Below, one piece after another: positions 1 to 8,145 of a DNA stretch of 64,000 nucleotides (position 1 is its first letter; every line of letters starts with the position of its first letter). The translations under genes were made by a program, and so were the position numbers. Source of the DNA: Pseudomonadota bacterium (GTDB taxonomy: Bacteria > Pseudomonadota > Gammaproteobacteria > Burkholderiales > Burkholderiaceae_C). The stretch spans positions 11,656 to 75,655 of the forward strand of contig JAKAZQ010000006.1 of NCBI GenBank assembly GCA_021815805.1, in the 5' to 3' direction. Under the pieces are notes generated by a model, which had not been told where the DNA came from, did no database searches, and saw only the letters and a list, made by a program, of their open reading frames with translations.

Positions 1-122
1 GGCGCCGCAGTAGCGCGCGCGCCAGGCCGGCGCCGCAGTAGCGCGCGCGCCAGGCCGGCGCCGCGTCAGGGCGCCGCGTCAGGGTGCCGCGTCAGGGTGC
101 CGCGTCAGGGTGCCACTTCAGG
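1..122. repeat. two adjoining tandem repeat tracts after cbpM
   Basis: A 28-bp GC-rich unit occurs twice without a mismatch (1-28, 29-56). It is followed by five 13-bp units (58-122) that read CCTGACGCGGCRC on the minus strand. The last, diverged unit contains the stop codon of cbpM (118-120), and the other units repeat that TGA downstream. The tract looks like slippage growth of the gene's own 3' end. No gene is seen in 1-117. Confidence 0.85.
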
Positions 123-444
123 GCGCCAGCCCGGCGCGGCGCAGGCGCGCCTGCAGCTCGTCGATGCGCTGCAGCAGTTCCAGCGCCAGCGCGGCGCCTT
201 CCAGGTTCACGCCGAGATCGCGCTGCAGGCGCTGCACGCGCCGGGCCACGAACAGCGCCTCGCCGGCAAAGCCGGGCTCGTCGCCGGCATCGGCGAGCGG
301 CTGGAGAATGGAGGCCTGCACCAGCTGCAGCACCCAGGCCTCCGACTCCCCGCAGGCGCGCGCGATGTCCACGCGGCGCAGCACCACGCGCTGATCCATG
401 GTAAGGCACTCGACGACAGGGGTTTGCATGATGGATGGTGGCAT
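118..444 (-). CDS. cbpM: chaperone modulator CbpM (MerR-like helix-turn-helix)
   Basis: A 108-residue protein of the CbpM family, which binds the J-domain of CbpA and inhibits it. The N-terminal half resembles a MerR-type winged helix (residues about 15-50) and the rest is a leucine-rich helix, the usual layout. Its ATG follows the cbpA stop codon directly (TGA then ATG), so translation is probably coupled. A second in-frame ATG five codons in is an alternative start. The stop codon lies inside a 13-bp tandem repeat tract. Confidence 0.85.
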   Translation of the reverse strand: MPPSIMQTPVVECLTMDQRVVLRRVDIARACGESEAWVLQLVQASILQPLADAGDEPGFAGEALFVARRVQRLQRDLGVNLEGAALALELLQRIDELQARLRRAGLAP

Positions 445-1389
445 TCAGGCGCCAGTCTCGGCGCGCGGATCGAAGGACACTTCGGCGGCCATGCGACGCC
501 ACAGCTCGGCGGCCCGGGCATCGTCGGCCGGCGGCAGGCGCAGCTGCAGCTCGACGTACAGGTCTCCGGCCGGTTGTCCGGGCAGGCCGCGCCCCTTGAC
601 GCGCAGCCGGCCGCCCGACTGCGAACCGGCCGGCACCTGCAACTCGATCTGCCCGCCGGGCACCGGCACGCGCACTGCAGCTCCCAGCGCCGCTTCCCAT
701 GGCGCGACGGCAAGGGTCATGTAGAGATCGCGACCCACCACGCGCCAGATGCGATGCGGGCGCAGGCGAATCTCCAGGTACAGGTCGCCCGCTCGCCCGG
801 CGCCCGCGCCGCCCTGCCCGGCCAGCCGCAGGCGCTGGCCCTCGCGCACCCCCGCCGGAATGCGCACGCGCAGGCTGCGTTCGACCAGGCGCACATGTCC
901 CGCGGCGTCGACCTGCGGACTCTGCAGCGTGATGGTGCGCTCGGCGCCCTGCAGCGCATCCTCGAGGTCGATGTCGATGCGCGCATGGTGATCGGCCGGC
1001 GCCGGCGCATCCGCGGCGCGCCGCGGCCCGCGGCGTCCGGCAGCGCCGAACAGGGATTCGAAGAACTCGCTGAAGGCGCCGGTATCGTCCGCGCCGAACG
1101 GCGCCTGCCCGTCGCCGCTGAACTCGAAGCCGCTGCCCCAATCGGGCGGCGGCTGAAACTCCTGGCCGGCCTGCCAGCGCGCGCCGAGGCGATCGTAGGC
1201 GGCGCGCTTTTCCGCGTCGCGCAGCACCTCGTAGGCCTCGCCGAGTTCCTTGAAGCGTTCCTCGGCCTGCGGCTCCTGGCTGACGTCGGGGTGGTATTTG
1301 CGCGCCAGCTTGCGATAGGCCCGCTTGATGTCCTCGTCGCCGGCGTCGCGCGCCACCTGCAGAACCTGGTAGTAGTCCTTGAATTGCAT
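445..1389 (-). CDS. cbpA: DnaJ-type co-chaperone CbpA
   Basis: A 314-residue Hsp40 co-chaperone. The J-domain spans residues 4-70 with the HPD motif at 33-35, which stimulates DnaK ATPase. A Gly/Phe-rich linker with acidic patches follows, then two DnaJ C-terminal beta domains. There is no CxxCxGxG zinc finger, which separates CbpA from DnaJ. The start chosen (MQFKDYYQVL) matches the family N-terminus; an upstream in-frame ATG would add ten untypical residues. It forms an operon with cbpM, its specific modulator. Confidence 0.92.
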   Translation of the reverse strand: MQFKDYYQVLQVARDAGDEDIKRAYRKLARKYHPDVSQEPQAEERFKELGEAYEVLRDAEKRAAYDRLGARWQAGQEFQPPPDWGSGFEFSGDGQAPFGADDTGAFSEFFESLFGAAGRRGPRRAADAPAPADHHARIDIDLEDALQGAERTITLQSPQVDAAGHVRLVERSLRVRIPAGVREGQRLRLAGQGGAGAGRAGDLYLEIRLRPHRIWRVVGRDLYMTLAVAPWEAALGAAVRVPVPGGQIELQVPAGSQSGGRLRVKGRGLPGQPAGDLYVELQLRLPPADDARAAELWRRMAAEVSFDPRAETGA

Positions 1390-1771
1390 GCTGGTTCCAG
1401 GGCTCGGCGCGGCATCCACGGCCGCGGCTCGCTGCCGCAGCGACGCCGGGCATCCGCAAGCAGCCGGGGCCGTGCCGCGCGCGACCGCGCGAGGCGCTGG
1501 CGCGCCGGATTGTCACAGGACATTGCGGATTGTAGGACTTGTTTTCCGCATCGCAAGGAATCGGCCGCGCGTACCCAAACGGCATGCGGAATTTCGCGCG
1601 CCGCCCGGTGAGGTTTTGCGTACCTCTTGTTTCCTTTCGTGTTTCCTGTTGCACAGGGTCACGTTCGAGACATCTGTGCCGCTTCAACTCTGGCCTGTCT
1701 CGCGCGCGGTCGTGCCCGGCTCCGCGGCCCGAGGCATCGATCCCACGATTCGACCAGGAAAGGCTTCCAGC
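1390..1771. other. divergent intergenic region, cbpA / TonB receptor
   Basis: This 382-base gap separates two divergent genes and should hold both promoters. The right half is less GC-rich, with T-rich stretches around 1615-1655. I see no Fur box, no cobalamin or TPP riboswitch core and no convincing -35/-10 pair. A purine-rich AGGAAAGG at 1756-1763 is the ribosome site of the receptor gene. Confidence 0.5.
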
Positions 1772-4153
1772 ATGACAAGAACCCGCTTCGCCCTCAGCAC
1801 CCTTGCAGCCGCCACGGCGGCCGCCTTCGCCGCCGCCCCGACCCAGGCGCAGACCGTACAGGCGCTGGGCAGCGTGCAGGCCACGGCCGCGACCGCCGGC
1901 AACGCGAAGTCAAGCCAGTTCGGCAGCAAGGTGTACACGCGCAAGCAACTGCTCCAATCGACGCAGGCGGTGAAGACCGTGTCCCGCGATGCCATCAGTC
2001 TCGTCGGGCCCGCCGCATCCGGCATGCAGGCCCTGGGCATCCTGCCGAATGTGAAGATCAGCAGCTACAGTCCGATGAGCGTGTCCAGCCGATCCACGCT
2101 GTCGATGCGCGGCGTGAAGGTCGGCAACAACAGCATCCCCGGCGACCTGGCCAGCAATTCCATCACGGCCGAACTCGATGGCGTGCCGCTGAACAGCCTG
2201 ATCCAGGGCACCGGCTGGCACTCCCCCGAGGTGCCGATCGGCGCCCTGCTGCAGGGCATCAATGTCGTGCAGGGGCCTGGCGACGCGCGTGACCGCTGGT
2301 ACGACAGCCTCGGCGGCACGGTGAACTTCATCCCGCTGCAGCCGAGCGGCCGCCCGCTCAGCAAACTCGATCTGTCGCTGGGCAGCTACGGCACCCGCGT
2401 GCTGTCCGTGGTGCATACCACCGGGAACTTCCACGGATGGTCCTCGGTGTTCGGCGTCGCCGATGCCTCCAGCCACAGCTTCCGCACCGGCCCCACGCTG
2501 AAGTCCAAGACGCTGCAGGGCTACTTCAAGACGCGCAAGAGCATCGAGAACGGCAGCCTGAGCTTCGGCCTGTATTCGCTGGACAACAACGAGCACCGCC
2601 CGAACATGATCCCGGTGAGCGCCTCCGACGCGGCGGCCAACGGCATCTACCTCAACGGCACCGGCGGCAGCGGCGAGCTGTACAGCCAGCAGACCTCGGG
2701 CTTCTACTCCACGCTGTCTCCGTCGCTGTGGCAGAAACACATCTACATCAAGGACAACATGGCGTGGACGCGGCTGCGCCTGAACCTCGAGCCGGGCTTG
2801 AAGCTCTCCAACCTGGTGTTCGTGCGCAATGGCAACGTCGAGCACTTCCGGCAGGACTACTTCGTCAACGCCGGCGCGGCAGCCGCGAATGGCGGGGAGT
2901 ACTACGTCGAGCATTCGCTGAACTACGGCGACAAGCTCACCTTCGACCAGCAGCTGAACCGGCAGAACACCCTGAGCTACGGCGGCTATTTCCTGTCGTC
3001 GCGATCGATCAACGACTACATCGGCTACACGCCGAACTCCTCGATCAGCGTCAATGAAAACAGCGGGCTGACCACCGCCGATATCAACAGCATCGGCGCC
3101 AACACGACGACGAACATCTACTGGGCAGCCTTCCTGCAGGACAAGTTCCGGCCCGTGCCGTCGCTGGTCATCGTCCCCGGGATCCGCTTCGTCAGCTTCG
3201 AGACGAATTTCTCCAACACCACCCAGGCGCAGGCCAGCAGCCTCGGGTTGAGCCAGGCCTTCGCCTCCAGCACCAACACCGGCGACCCGACCCCGGACTC
3301 GGCGACCAACTTCCACAAGTCCGAGCCTTCGCTGTCGCTGAACTGGAAAATCCATCCGGGGCTGCACGCCTTTGCCAGCTACGCCATCGCCTACCACAAT
3401 CCGCGCGACGGCAATTACGACCCGATCACCACCCTCGCCCCGAATCTGGCGCTGCTGCAGCTGGTGAAGGCGCAGAGCTTCGACACCGGACTGCGCTACT
3501 CCGCGCGCCACGTGGCCGGACTGCGCGACGTGTACGCGGGAATCGACTACTTCGACACCAAGCTGTCGAACGAAACGGTCAAGTTCAGCAACCTGGTGAA
3601 CAACCAGCGCCAGTTCGCCACCGGCGCCGCGACGTTGCAGGGCATCGACCTGCAGCTCAGCGCCGACGTCAACCGCAACTGGAAGGGCTTCGCCAACCTG
3701 GGCTGGCTGGACTCCCGCTGGGACAGTTACTACAGCTTCCACTCGAGCCAGAGCTTCGCCGGCCAGCCGGTGTCGAACTCTCCCAAGATCACGGCCAACC
3801 TCGGTCTGACCTATCGCTACTTCTCCAGCGCGGGCGTCGTCGACACCACGTTGTGGGACCAATACACCGGCCCGCAGTACATGTTCGACAACAATCTGGT
3901 GGCGCCCACTTCGCAGCAGATCCCCGGCTACAACCTGCTGAACCTCAGCGTCAAGGACCGCATGCCCCAGCTCATCCCGGGCACCAAGCTGACGACGCTG
4001 TCGCTGAGTGTGATCAACATGCTCAACAAGCAGTACAACTCGACCGAGTACATCTCCTCCGGTGGCTATTTCAACACCCCCAACGGCGGCTACCCGATCG
4101 CCAACCCGGGTGCGCCGAGGGAGATCTTCGTCAGTCTGTCGGCCGCGTTCTGA
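1772..4153 (+). CDS. TonB-dependent outer membrane receptor
   Basis: A 793-residue outer membrane receptor. A signal peptide covers residues 1 to about 26 (AQA-Q cleavage). The plug domain follows, with a typical RG(V)K...N...P..LDG pattern and a conserved VVQGP near its end, then a long 22-strand-type beta barrel ending in aromatic F. Such receptors import iron chelates, cobalamin or other large ligands with TonB-ExbBD energy. No TonB box could be placed with confidence, and the ligand is unknown. There is no Fur box upstream, and the next gene is a BenE-type transporter, so a non-iron ligand is possible. The start was chosen for its signal peptide and the AGGAAAGG site 8 bases upstream. Confidence 0.88.
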   Translation: MTRTRFALSTLAAATAAAFAAAPTQAQTVQALGSVQATAATAGNAKSSQFGSKVYTRKQLLQSTQAVKTVSRDAISLVGPAASGMQALGILPNVKISSYSPMSVSSRSTLSMRGVKVGNNSIPGDLASNSITAELDGVPLNSLIQGTGWHSPEVPIGALLQGINVVQGPGDARDRWYDSLGGTVNFIPLQPSGRPLSKLDLSLGSYGTRVLSVVHTTGNFHGWSSVFGVADASSHSFRTGPTLKSKTLQGYFKTRKSIENGSLSFGLYSLDNNEHRPNMIPVSASDAAANGIYLNGTGGSGELYSQQTSGFYSTLSPSLWQKHIYIKDNMAWTRLRLNLEPGLKLSNLVFVRNGNVEHFRQDYFVNAGAAAANGGEYYVEHSLNYGDKLTFDQQLNRQNTLSYGGYFLSSRSINDYIGYTPNSSISVNENSGLTTADINSIGANTTTNIYWAAFLQDKFRPVPSLVIVPGIRFVSFETNFSNTTQAQASSLGLSQAFASSTNTGDPTPDSATNFHKSEPSLSLNWKIHPGLHAFASYAIAYHNPRDGNYDPITTLAPNLALLQLVKAQSFDTGLRYSARHVAGLRDVYAGIDYFDTKLSNETVKFSNLVNNQRQFATGAATLQGIDLQLSADVNRNWKGFANLGWLDSRWDSYYSFHSSQSFAGQPVSNSPKITANLGLTYRYFSSAGVVDTTLWDQYTGPQYMFDNNLVAPTSQQIPGYNLLNLSVKDRMPQLIPGTKLTTLSLSVINMLNKQYNSTEYISSGGYFNTPNGGYPIANPGAPREIFVSLSAAF

Positions 4154-4208
4154 CGCGGCGCTGCGACCCCGGGGCCGGGCACGCGAAGCTGGGGCCGGGG
4201 ATCCCGGA

Positions 4209-4228
4209 GCGGGCCATGCCTGGCCCGC
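4209..4228 (+). terminator. hairpin after TonB receptor gene
   Basis: A perfect 7-bp stem (GCGGGCC / GGCCCGC) with a 6-base loop, 55 bases past the receptor stop codon. No T-tract follows, so it may be a weak terminator or an RNA-stabilising hairpin. Confidence 0.4.
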
Positions 4229-4271
4229 CCCGGGCGACCACTGCCATCGGCCGGGTGTGCCTGCAGGCGGG

Positions 4272-4285
4272 GACAGGACACTAGG
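4272..4285 (+). repeat. short copy of the GACAGGACACTAGG repeat
   Basis: A 14-base block identical to those at 27347-27360 and (minus strand) 48022-48035. Here only the end of the repeat is conserved. It points toward the BenE gene, whose start lies 40 bases downstream. Confidence 0.6.
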
Positions 4286-4325
4286 ATGGAGAGCGCGCAC
4301 ACGCAGGCGCGCGAGCCCCAGCCCC

Positions 4326-5507
4326 ATGCCCTTCCTCTCCTCCAAGACCTCCTGGCGCCACTGCTTCGTCGCCTCCAACATCACTGCCGGCCTGGTCACC
4401 GTGCTGGTCGCCTACACCAGTTCCGTGGCCCTGGTGTTCGAGGCCGCGCGCGCCGCCGGCGCGTCGCCGCAGCAGACCGCCTCCTGGTTGTGGGCGCTGG
4501 GCATCGGCATGGGCCTGACCTGCATCGGGCTGTCGCTGCGCTTTCGTGCGCCGGTGGTCACCGCGTGGTCGACTCCGGGAGCCGCGCTGCTTGCCAGCGC
4601 CCTGCACGGCGTGCCGATGGCGCAGGCGATAGGCGTCTTCGTGTTCGCGTCGGCGCTCGCCGCGCTGGCGGGATTCAGCGGCGCCTTCGAGCGCCTGATG
4701 CACCGCATCCCCCGCCCGCTGGCCGCGGGGATGCTCGCCGGCGTGCTGCTGGAGTTCGGCCTGGGGGTGTTCCACGCCCTCGGCGGCCAACCCCTGCTCG
4801 TCGGCGCCATGCTGCTGACGCTGCTGCTGGCGCGACGCCTGGCGCCGCGCTACGCGGTGGCGCTGGCCTTCGCCGCCGGAGTGCTGGTGGCGACGCTGGT
4901 CGGGCACTGGCGACTGCCCGCGCTGCCGCTGCACCTGACACATCCGGTCTGGGTGACCCCGCGATTCGCCTGGGGCAGCCTGCTGGGCATCGGCCTGCCG
5001 CTGTTCGTCGTGTCCATGGCCTCGCAGAACATGCCGGGAATTGCCGTGCTGCGCAACAACGGCTACGCCACACCGGTTTCTCCGCTGGTCGGATGGAGCG
5101 GCCTGACCGGGGTGCTGCTGGCTCCGTTCGGCGCCTTCTCGTGCAACCTGGCGGCGATCACGGCGGCCATCTGCATGGGGCCGGAAGCCGATCCCGAGCC
5201 TTCGCAGCGTTGGCGGGCGTCGGTCTGGGCGGGAGCGTTCTATGTGGTCACCGGGCTGCTCGGTGGCAGCGTCGCGGCGCTGTTCGCCGCCTTCCCGCAG
5301 GCGCTGGTCGCCGCGATCGCCGGGCTTGCGCTGCTCAGCAGCCTCGGCAACAGCCTGCTGTCAGCCCTCGCCGAAGATGCCTGGCGCGACGCCGCGCTGG
5401 TGACCTTCCTGGTCACGGCCTCGGGCTTCAGCCTCGGAGGCATCGGCAGCGCGTTCTGGGGACTCGTGCTCGGACTGGGCACCGCGGCACTGGGTCGCCG
5501 CGCCTGA
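4326..5507 (+). CDS. benE: BenE-family benzoate/H+ symporter
   Basis: A 393-residue inner-membrane carrier of the BenE family (benzoate:proton symporters). About 11-12 hydrophobic helices run through the sequence. A characteristic loop with SMASQNMPGIAVLRNNGY (about residues 231-248) and the PFGAFSCNLAAITAAIC segment (about 264-280) match the family. It follows the TonB receptor in the same direction with a 172-base gap that contains a hairpin, so cotranscription is uncertain. The aromatic catabolic genes 40-50 kb away fit a role in aromatic acid uptake, but the true substrate is not shown here. Confidence 0.88.
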   Translation: MPFLSSKTSWRHCFVASNITAGLVTVLVAYTSSVALVFEAARAAGASPQQTASWLWALGIGMGLTCIGLSLRFRAPVVTAWSTPGAALLASALHGVPMAQAIGVFVFASALAALAGFSGAFERLMHRIPRPLAAGMLAGVLLEFGLGVFHALGGQPLLVGAMLLTLLLARRLAPRYAVALAFAAGVLVATLVGHWRLPALPLHLTHPVWVTPRFAWGSLLGIGLPLFVVSMASQNMPGIAVLRNNGYATPVSPLVGWSGLTGVLLAPFGAFSCNLAAITAAICMGPEADPEPSQRWRASVWAGAFYVVTGLLGGSVAALFAAFPQALVAAIAGLALLSSLGNSLLSALAEDAWRDAALVTFLVTASGFSLGGIGSAFWGLVLGLGTAALGRRA

Positions 5508-5532
5508 GCGGGCGCGGCGCGGGCCATGGCGA

Positions 5533-5850
5533 TCAGTGATCGCCGTGCCAGCGCTCGTCGTCACCATGCCAGCGCCGGTCCTCCTCGCCGCCATACCAGC
5601 GCGCGGGGGTGGGCGGTGCGTAGGCCGGCTGCACGACATAGGGTTGCGGGTACACCACTGCCGGCTGCGGCGCGTACACCACGGGCGGCGACACCACCAC
5701 GGGCTGGGGCGGGGGTACGTTGCCGAGTTGCGCCGCCACCCCCGGCGCGCCCAGAAACAAGGACCAGAAGGGCTCGTCGGCGTGCGCGTTGACGAACAGG
5801 CCGGCCCCCAGCAGAAGGGCGGCGGCGGAAATTTTCAGTTGACGAGTCAT
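5533..5850 (-). CDS. small secreted proline-rich protein
   Basis: A 105-residue protein that I do not recognise. Residues 1-24 form a clear signal peptide with AHA-D cleavage. The middle is rich in Pro, Val and Tyr, in PxxVV/PxxY patterns (about residues 46-82). The C-terminus is charged and repeats RWHGDD / RWHGDH, giving clustered Trp, His and Asp. The product should be periplasmic or surface exposed. A role in metal or cell-wall contact is possible but unsupported. It converges on benE and has an AT-rich 180-base upstream region. Confidence 0.7.
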   Translation of the reverse strand: MTRQLKISAAALLLGAGLFVNAHADEPFWSLFLGAPGVAAQLGNVPPPQPVVVSPPVVYAPQPAVVYPQPYVVQPAYAPPTPARWYGGEEDRRWHGDDERWHGDH

Positions 5851-6032
5851 GCTCAAGGCGCTCCGGGTTCGTGATGCATCGTGGCTCCACCCCCTGTGTT
5901 TCATTCGATATTTTTCACAATTGAATGTGATTTTTTCCCACATGTTAGTCTCGCCGGACCCTCACGCGAAGCCGCCGGCACGCGCGCGTTGCCACCGCGC
6001 TACAGGCGCGCCGAGGCGCCCTTGCGCAGCGT
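5851..6032. promoter_or_regulatory. AT-rich upstream region of the secreted protein gene
   Basis: Bases 5900-5950 are strikingly AT-rich for this window. They include ATATTTTTCACAATTG and a TTTTTT run, and probably carry the promoter of the minus-strand secreted-protein gene. No exact hexamer pair is convincing. The rest, up to the dehalogenase stop codon, shows no feature. Confidence 0.4.
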
Positions 6033-6965
6033 TCAGTCGGCCTCGAGCAGGAAGGGCAAGGCCGCGTCGAGCAATTCGCGCGGCGCCTCCTCCGGGATGT
6101 AGTGCCCGCACGGCAGCGTGCCGCCGCGTACGTCGCGGGCCACTTCGCGCCATTCGTGCAACGCGTCGAAGCAGCGCTGCACCACCCCGTGCTCGCCCCA
6201 CAGGATCTGCAGCGGCATGTCCAGGCGCGCGCCGCGCGCACGGTCGGCCGCGTCGTGCTCGAGGTCGATGCTCGCCGCCGCGCGGTAGTCCTCGCACAGG
6301 CCGTGGGCGCCGCCGGGTTGCCCCAGGCAGCGCGCATAGGCCTGCAGCGCGCGCGCATCGAACGCCTCCAGGCTGCCGTGCCGGGTGCGCATCAGGTCGC
6401 GCACATAGGCCGCCGGATCCGCCTCGATCAGGCGCTCGGGAATCGGCTTCGCCTGAATCAGGAAAAACCAGTGCCAGTAGGCGCGCGCGAAGGCTTCGTC
6501 GGTCTGCCGATACATGGCCAGCGTCGGCGCGATGTCGAGCAGGGTCATGCGGCGTACCGCCTGCGCGTGATCGGCGCCGAGGCGGTGCGCCACGCGCGCC
6601 CCGCGGTCGTGCGCGAGCACGCTGAAGCGCTCGTGGCCGAGGCCGCGCATGAGTTGCATCAGGTCGCCGGCCATGGCGCGGCGGCTGTAGTTCGCGTGGT
6701 CGGGCGCACCCGCCGGCTTGGACGAATCGCCATAGCCGCGCAGATCGCACAGAACCACGCGGAAGTGCCGCGCCAGTTCGGCCGCGACACGGTGCCAGAT
6801 CACGTGGGTCTGGGGGTGCCCGTGCAGCAGCAGCAACGGCGCGCCCTCGCCGCCCTGCAACGCGTGCAGCCAGACGTCGTCGGCGGTGCGAACGCGGCGG
6901 GCTTCGAAGCCGGGGAAGAACCAGGCGTCGTCTTCGGCAGTGGTGTAGGCAGGCGCATTGTTCAT
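6033..6965 (-). CDS. fluoroacetate/haloacetate dehalogenase-like hydrolase
   Basis: A 310-residue alpha/beta hydrolase. It matches characterised fluoroacetate dehalogenases at every functional site: nucleophile Asp120 in HDRGARVAHRL with carboxylate-binding Arg121 and Arg124, catalytic acid Asp144 in LLDIAPT, halide-pocket His165 and Trp166 in YWHWFF, Tyr227, and base His288 in CGHYIPEEAP. Enzymes with this set hydrolyse the C-F or C-Cl bond of haloacetates to glycolate (EC 3.8.1.3). It has no signal peptide, so it is cytosolic. It is divergent from a YbaK-type gene. Substrate preference cannot be read from sequence, and some relatives prefer chloroacetate. An upstream in-frame ATG at 6977 is possible. 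Confidence 0.88.
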   Translation of the reverse strand: MNNAPAYTTAEDDAWFFPGFEARRVRTADDVWLHALQGGEGAPLLLLHGHPQTHVIWHRVAAELARHFRVVLCDLRGYGDSSKPAGAPDHANYSRRAMAGDLMQLMRGLGHERFSVLAHDRGARVAHRLGADHAQAVRRMTLLDIAPTLAMYRQTDEAFARAYWHWFFLIQAKPIPERLIEADPAAYVRDLMRTRHGSLEAFDARALQAYARCLGQPGGAHGLCEDYRAAASIDLEHDAADRARGARLDMPLQILWGEHGVVQRCFDALHEWREVARDVRGGTLPCGHYIPEEAPRELLDAALPFLLEAD

Positions 6966-6988
6966 GGGCCATAGCATAGAAGAAAGAC

Positions 6989-7006
6989 CGATCCTTGCGA
7001 GGATCG
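6989..7006. promoter_or_regulatory. 18-bp palindrome between divergent genes
   Basis: CGATCCT-TGCG-AGGATCG is a perfect inverted repeat with 7-bp arms. It lies 23 bases before the dehalogenase start and 40 bases before the YbaK-type gene. It could be an operator or a leader hairpin; no regulator gene is adjacent. Confidence 0.4.
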
Positions 7007-7046
7007 ACCGCCCGCCGCAGCGGGCATCTCGCCGTCGCCCCCTTCC

Positions 7047-7535
7047 GTGTCCGAACGCCACCCCACCGAGACCCCTGCCACCGCCTGGTTGCGGCGACAG
7101 GCGGCCGAGTTCACGCTGCACCCCTATGCGTATGTCGAGCATGGCGGCGCGGCCTGGGCCGCGCAGGCCCTCGGGCTGGATGCGCACGCCGTGCTGAAGA
7201 CCCTCGTGATGCAGGATCAGGCGGCACGCCCGCTGCTGGTGCTGATGCACGGCGACCGCGAAGTCTCGACCAGGCAGCTGGCGCGCCTGCACGGCACCAA
7301 GCAGGTACGGCCCTGCGCGCCCGAGGTCGCCGAGCGCCACAGTGGATACCGCGTCGGCGGGACGTCGCCGTTCGCGCTGCGCAAGCCGATGCCGGTGTAC
7401 CTTGCCGTCGGCGCGCTCGAGCTGCCTCGGGTGTACGTCAACGGCGGACGCCGCGGGCTGCTGCTGGGCATGCCCCCCGGCCTGCTGCAACAGCTGCTGC
7501 AACCCACGCTGGCGGACTGCGCGCAGCCGGGCTGA
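7047..7535 (+). CDS. ybaK: YbaK/EbsC-type Cys-tRNA(Pro) deacylase
   Basis: A 162-residue cytosolic protein of the YbaK family, which removes mischarged Cys from tRNA(Pro). The conserved lysine sits in AVLKTLVM (about residue 51), and the typical GTSPFALRKPMPVY segment (about 105-118) and VYVNGGRRGL segment (about 129-138) are present. Length is normal for the family. The GTG start gives the usual N-terminus; no clear ribosome site is seen. It stands alone between the divergent dehalogenase and the feo operon. Confidence 0.9.
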   Translation: MSERHPTETPATAWLRRQAAEFTLHPYAYVEHGGAAWAAQALGLDAHAVLKTLVMQDQAARPLLVLMHGDREVSTRQLARLHGTKQVRPCAPEVAERHSGYRVGGTSPFALRKPMPVYLAVGALELPRVYVNGGRRGLLLGMPPGLLQQLLQPTLADCAQPG

Positions 7536-7643
7536 AGCGGCGCAGGCGCGCGCGCTGCGACCGCGGCGTACGGGCGGGATTCCCCCGCCGCAACTACGGG
7601 CTTCTGGACAAAACCCCTGGCGGTCCCTATGCTCCACTCGTAA

Positions 7644-7658
7644 CGATAGTCATTCTCA
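7644..7658 (+). promoter_or_regulatory. Fur box upstream of feoA
   Basis: CGATAGTCATTCTCA fits the 7-1-7 Fur consensus (TGATAATnATTATCA) with few mismatches. It lies about 85 bases before feoA, in the only AT-rich part of this gap. Iron-dependent repression of feoABC is the expected outcome. Confidence 0.7.
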
Positions 7659-7743
7659 TCCGTATTCTCATGCGCGAGCAAGCTCCGTCGGGCGACTTCG
7701 CCTGCCGAGGCGCGCCCCTCCGCCGCTGCCTTCACGACGCACC

Positions 7744-8145
7744 ATGTCCGACTCGCGCGCCATCGCATCCGCTCCGCCCAGCGCCGCGCCGCCCAGCGCC
7801 GCCCCGAGCAGCGCCGCTCCTGCCGCTCCTGCCGCTGCCGCCTCTCCCGCCTCTCCCATCACGCGGCCAACCCCCGGTGCGCCGGCCAGTGCCCCCGCCT
7901 TCTCGCTCGACCGTCTGCGCACCACACGAGGCGCGTCGCGCAACGCCGCGTTGCGCCTTGTCGGCTGCCACGCCACCACTCCCGCGGCGCTCGCGCGCAG
8001 GCTTGGCCTGCTCGGACTGCGCCCGGGCGCAGAGCTGAGGGTGCTGCAGGGACCCGACGCGCGCGGCGCCGTGCTCGCGGTGGGCACCGCGCGGCTTGCA
8101 CTGAGCCTCGATCTCGTGCGCCAGCTCCAGGTGGCAGCGCTATGA
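7744..8145 (+). CDS. feoA: ferrous iron transport protein FeoA
   Basis: A 133-residue FeoA. The SH3-like FeoA domain lies in the second half (about residues 60-133), with a typical LGLRPGAELRVL segment. The first 50 residues form an Ala/Pro/Ser-rich extension that FeoA proteins usually lack; it may be a disordered tether, or the true start may lie further in. It is first in feoABC, and its stop codon overlaps the feoB start (ATGA). A Fur box lies upstream. Confidence 0.87.
   Translation: MSDSRAIASAPPSAAPPSAAPSSAAPAAPAAAASPASPITRPTPGAPASAPAFSLDRLRTTRGASRNAALRLVGCHATTPAALARRLGLLGLRPGAELRVLQGPDARGAVLAVGTARLALSLDLVRQLQVAAL

Noticed and set aside
1390-1771. Riboswitch or Fur box before the TonB receptor
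   Set aside because: No cobalamin or TPP core motif, and no 7-1-7 Fur match could be found in this gap.
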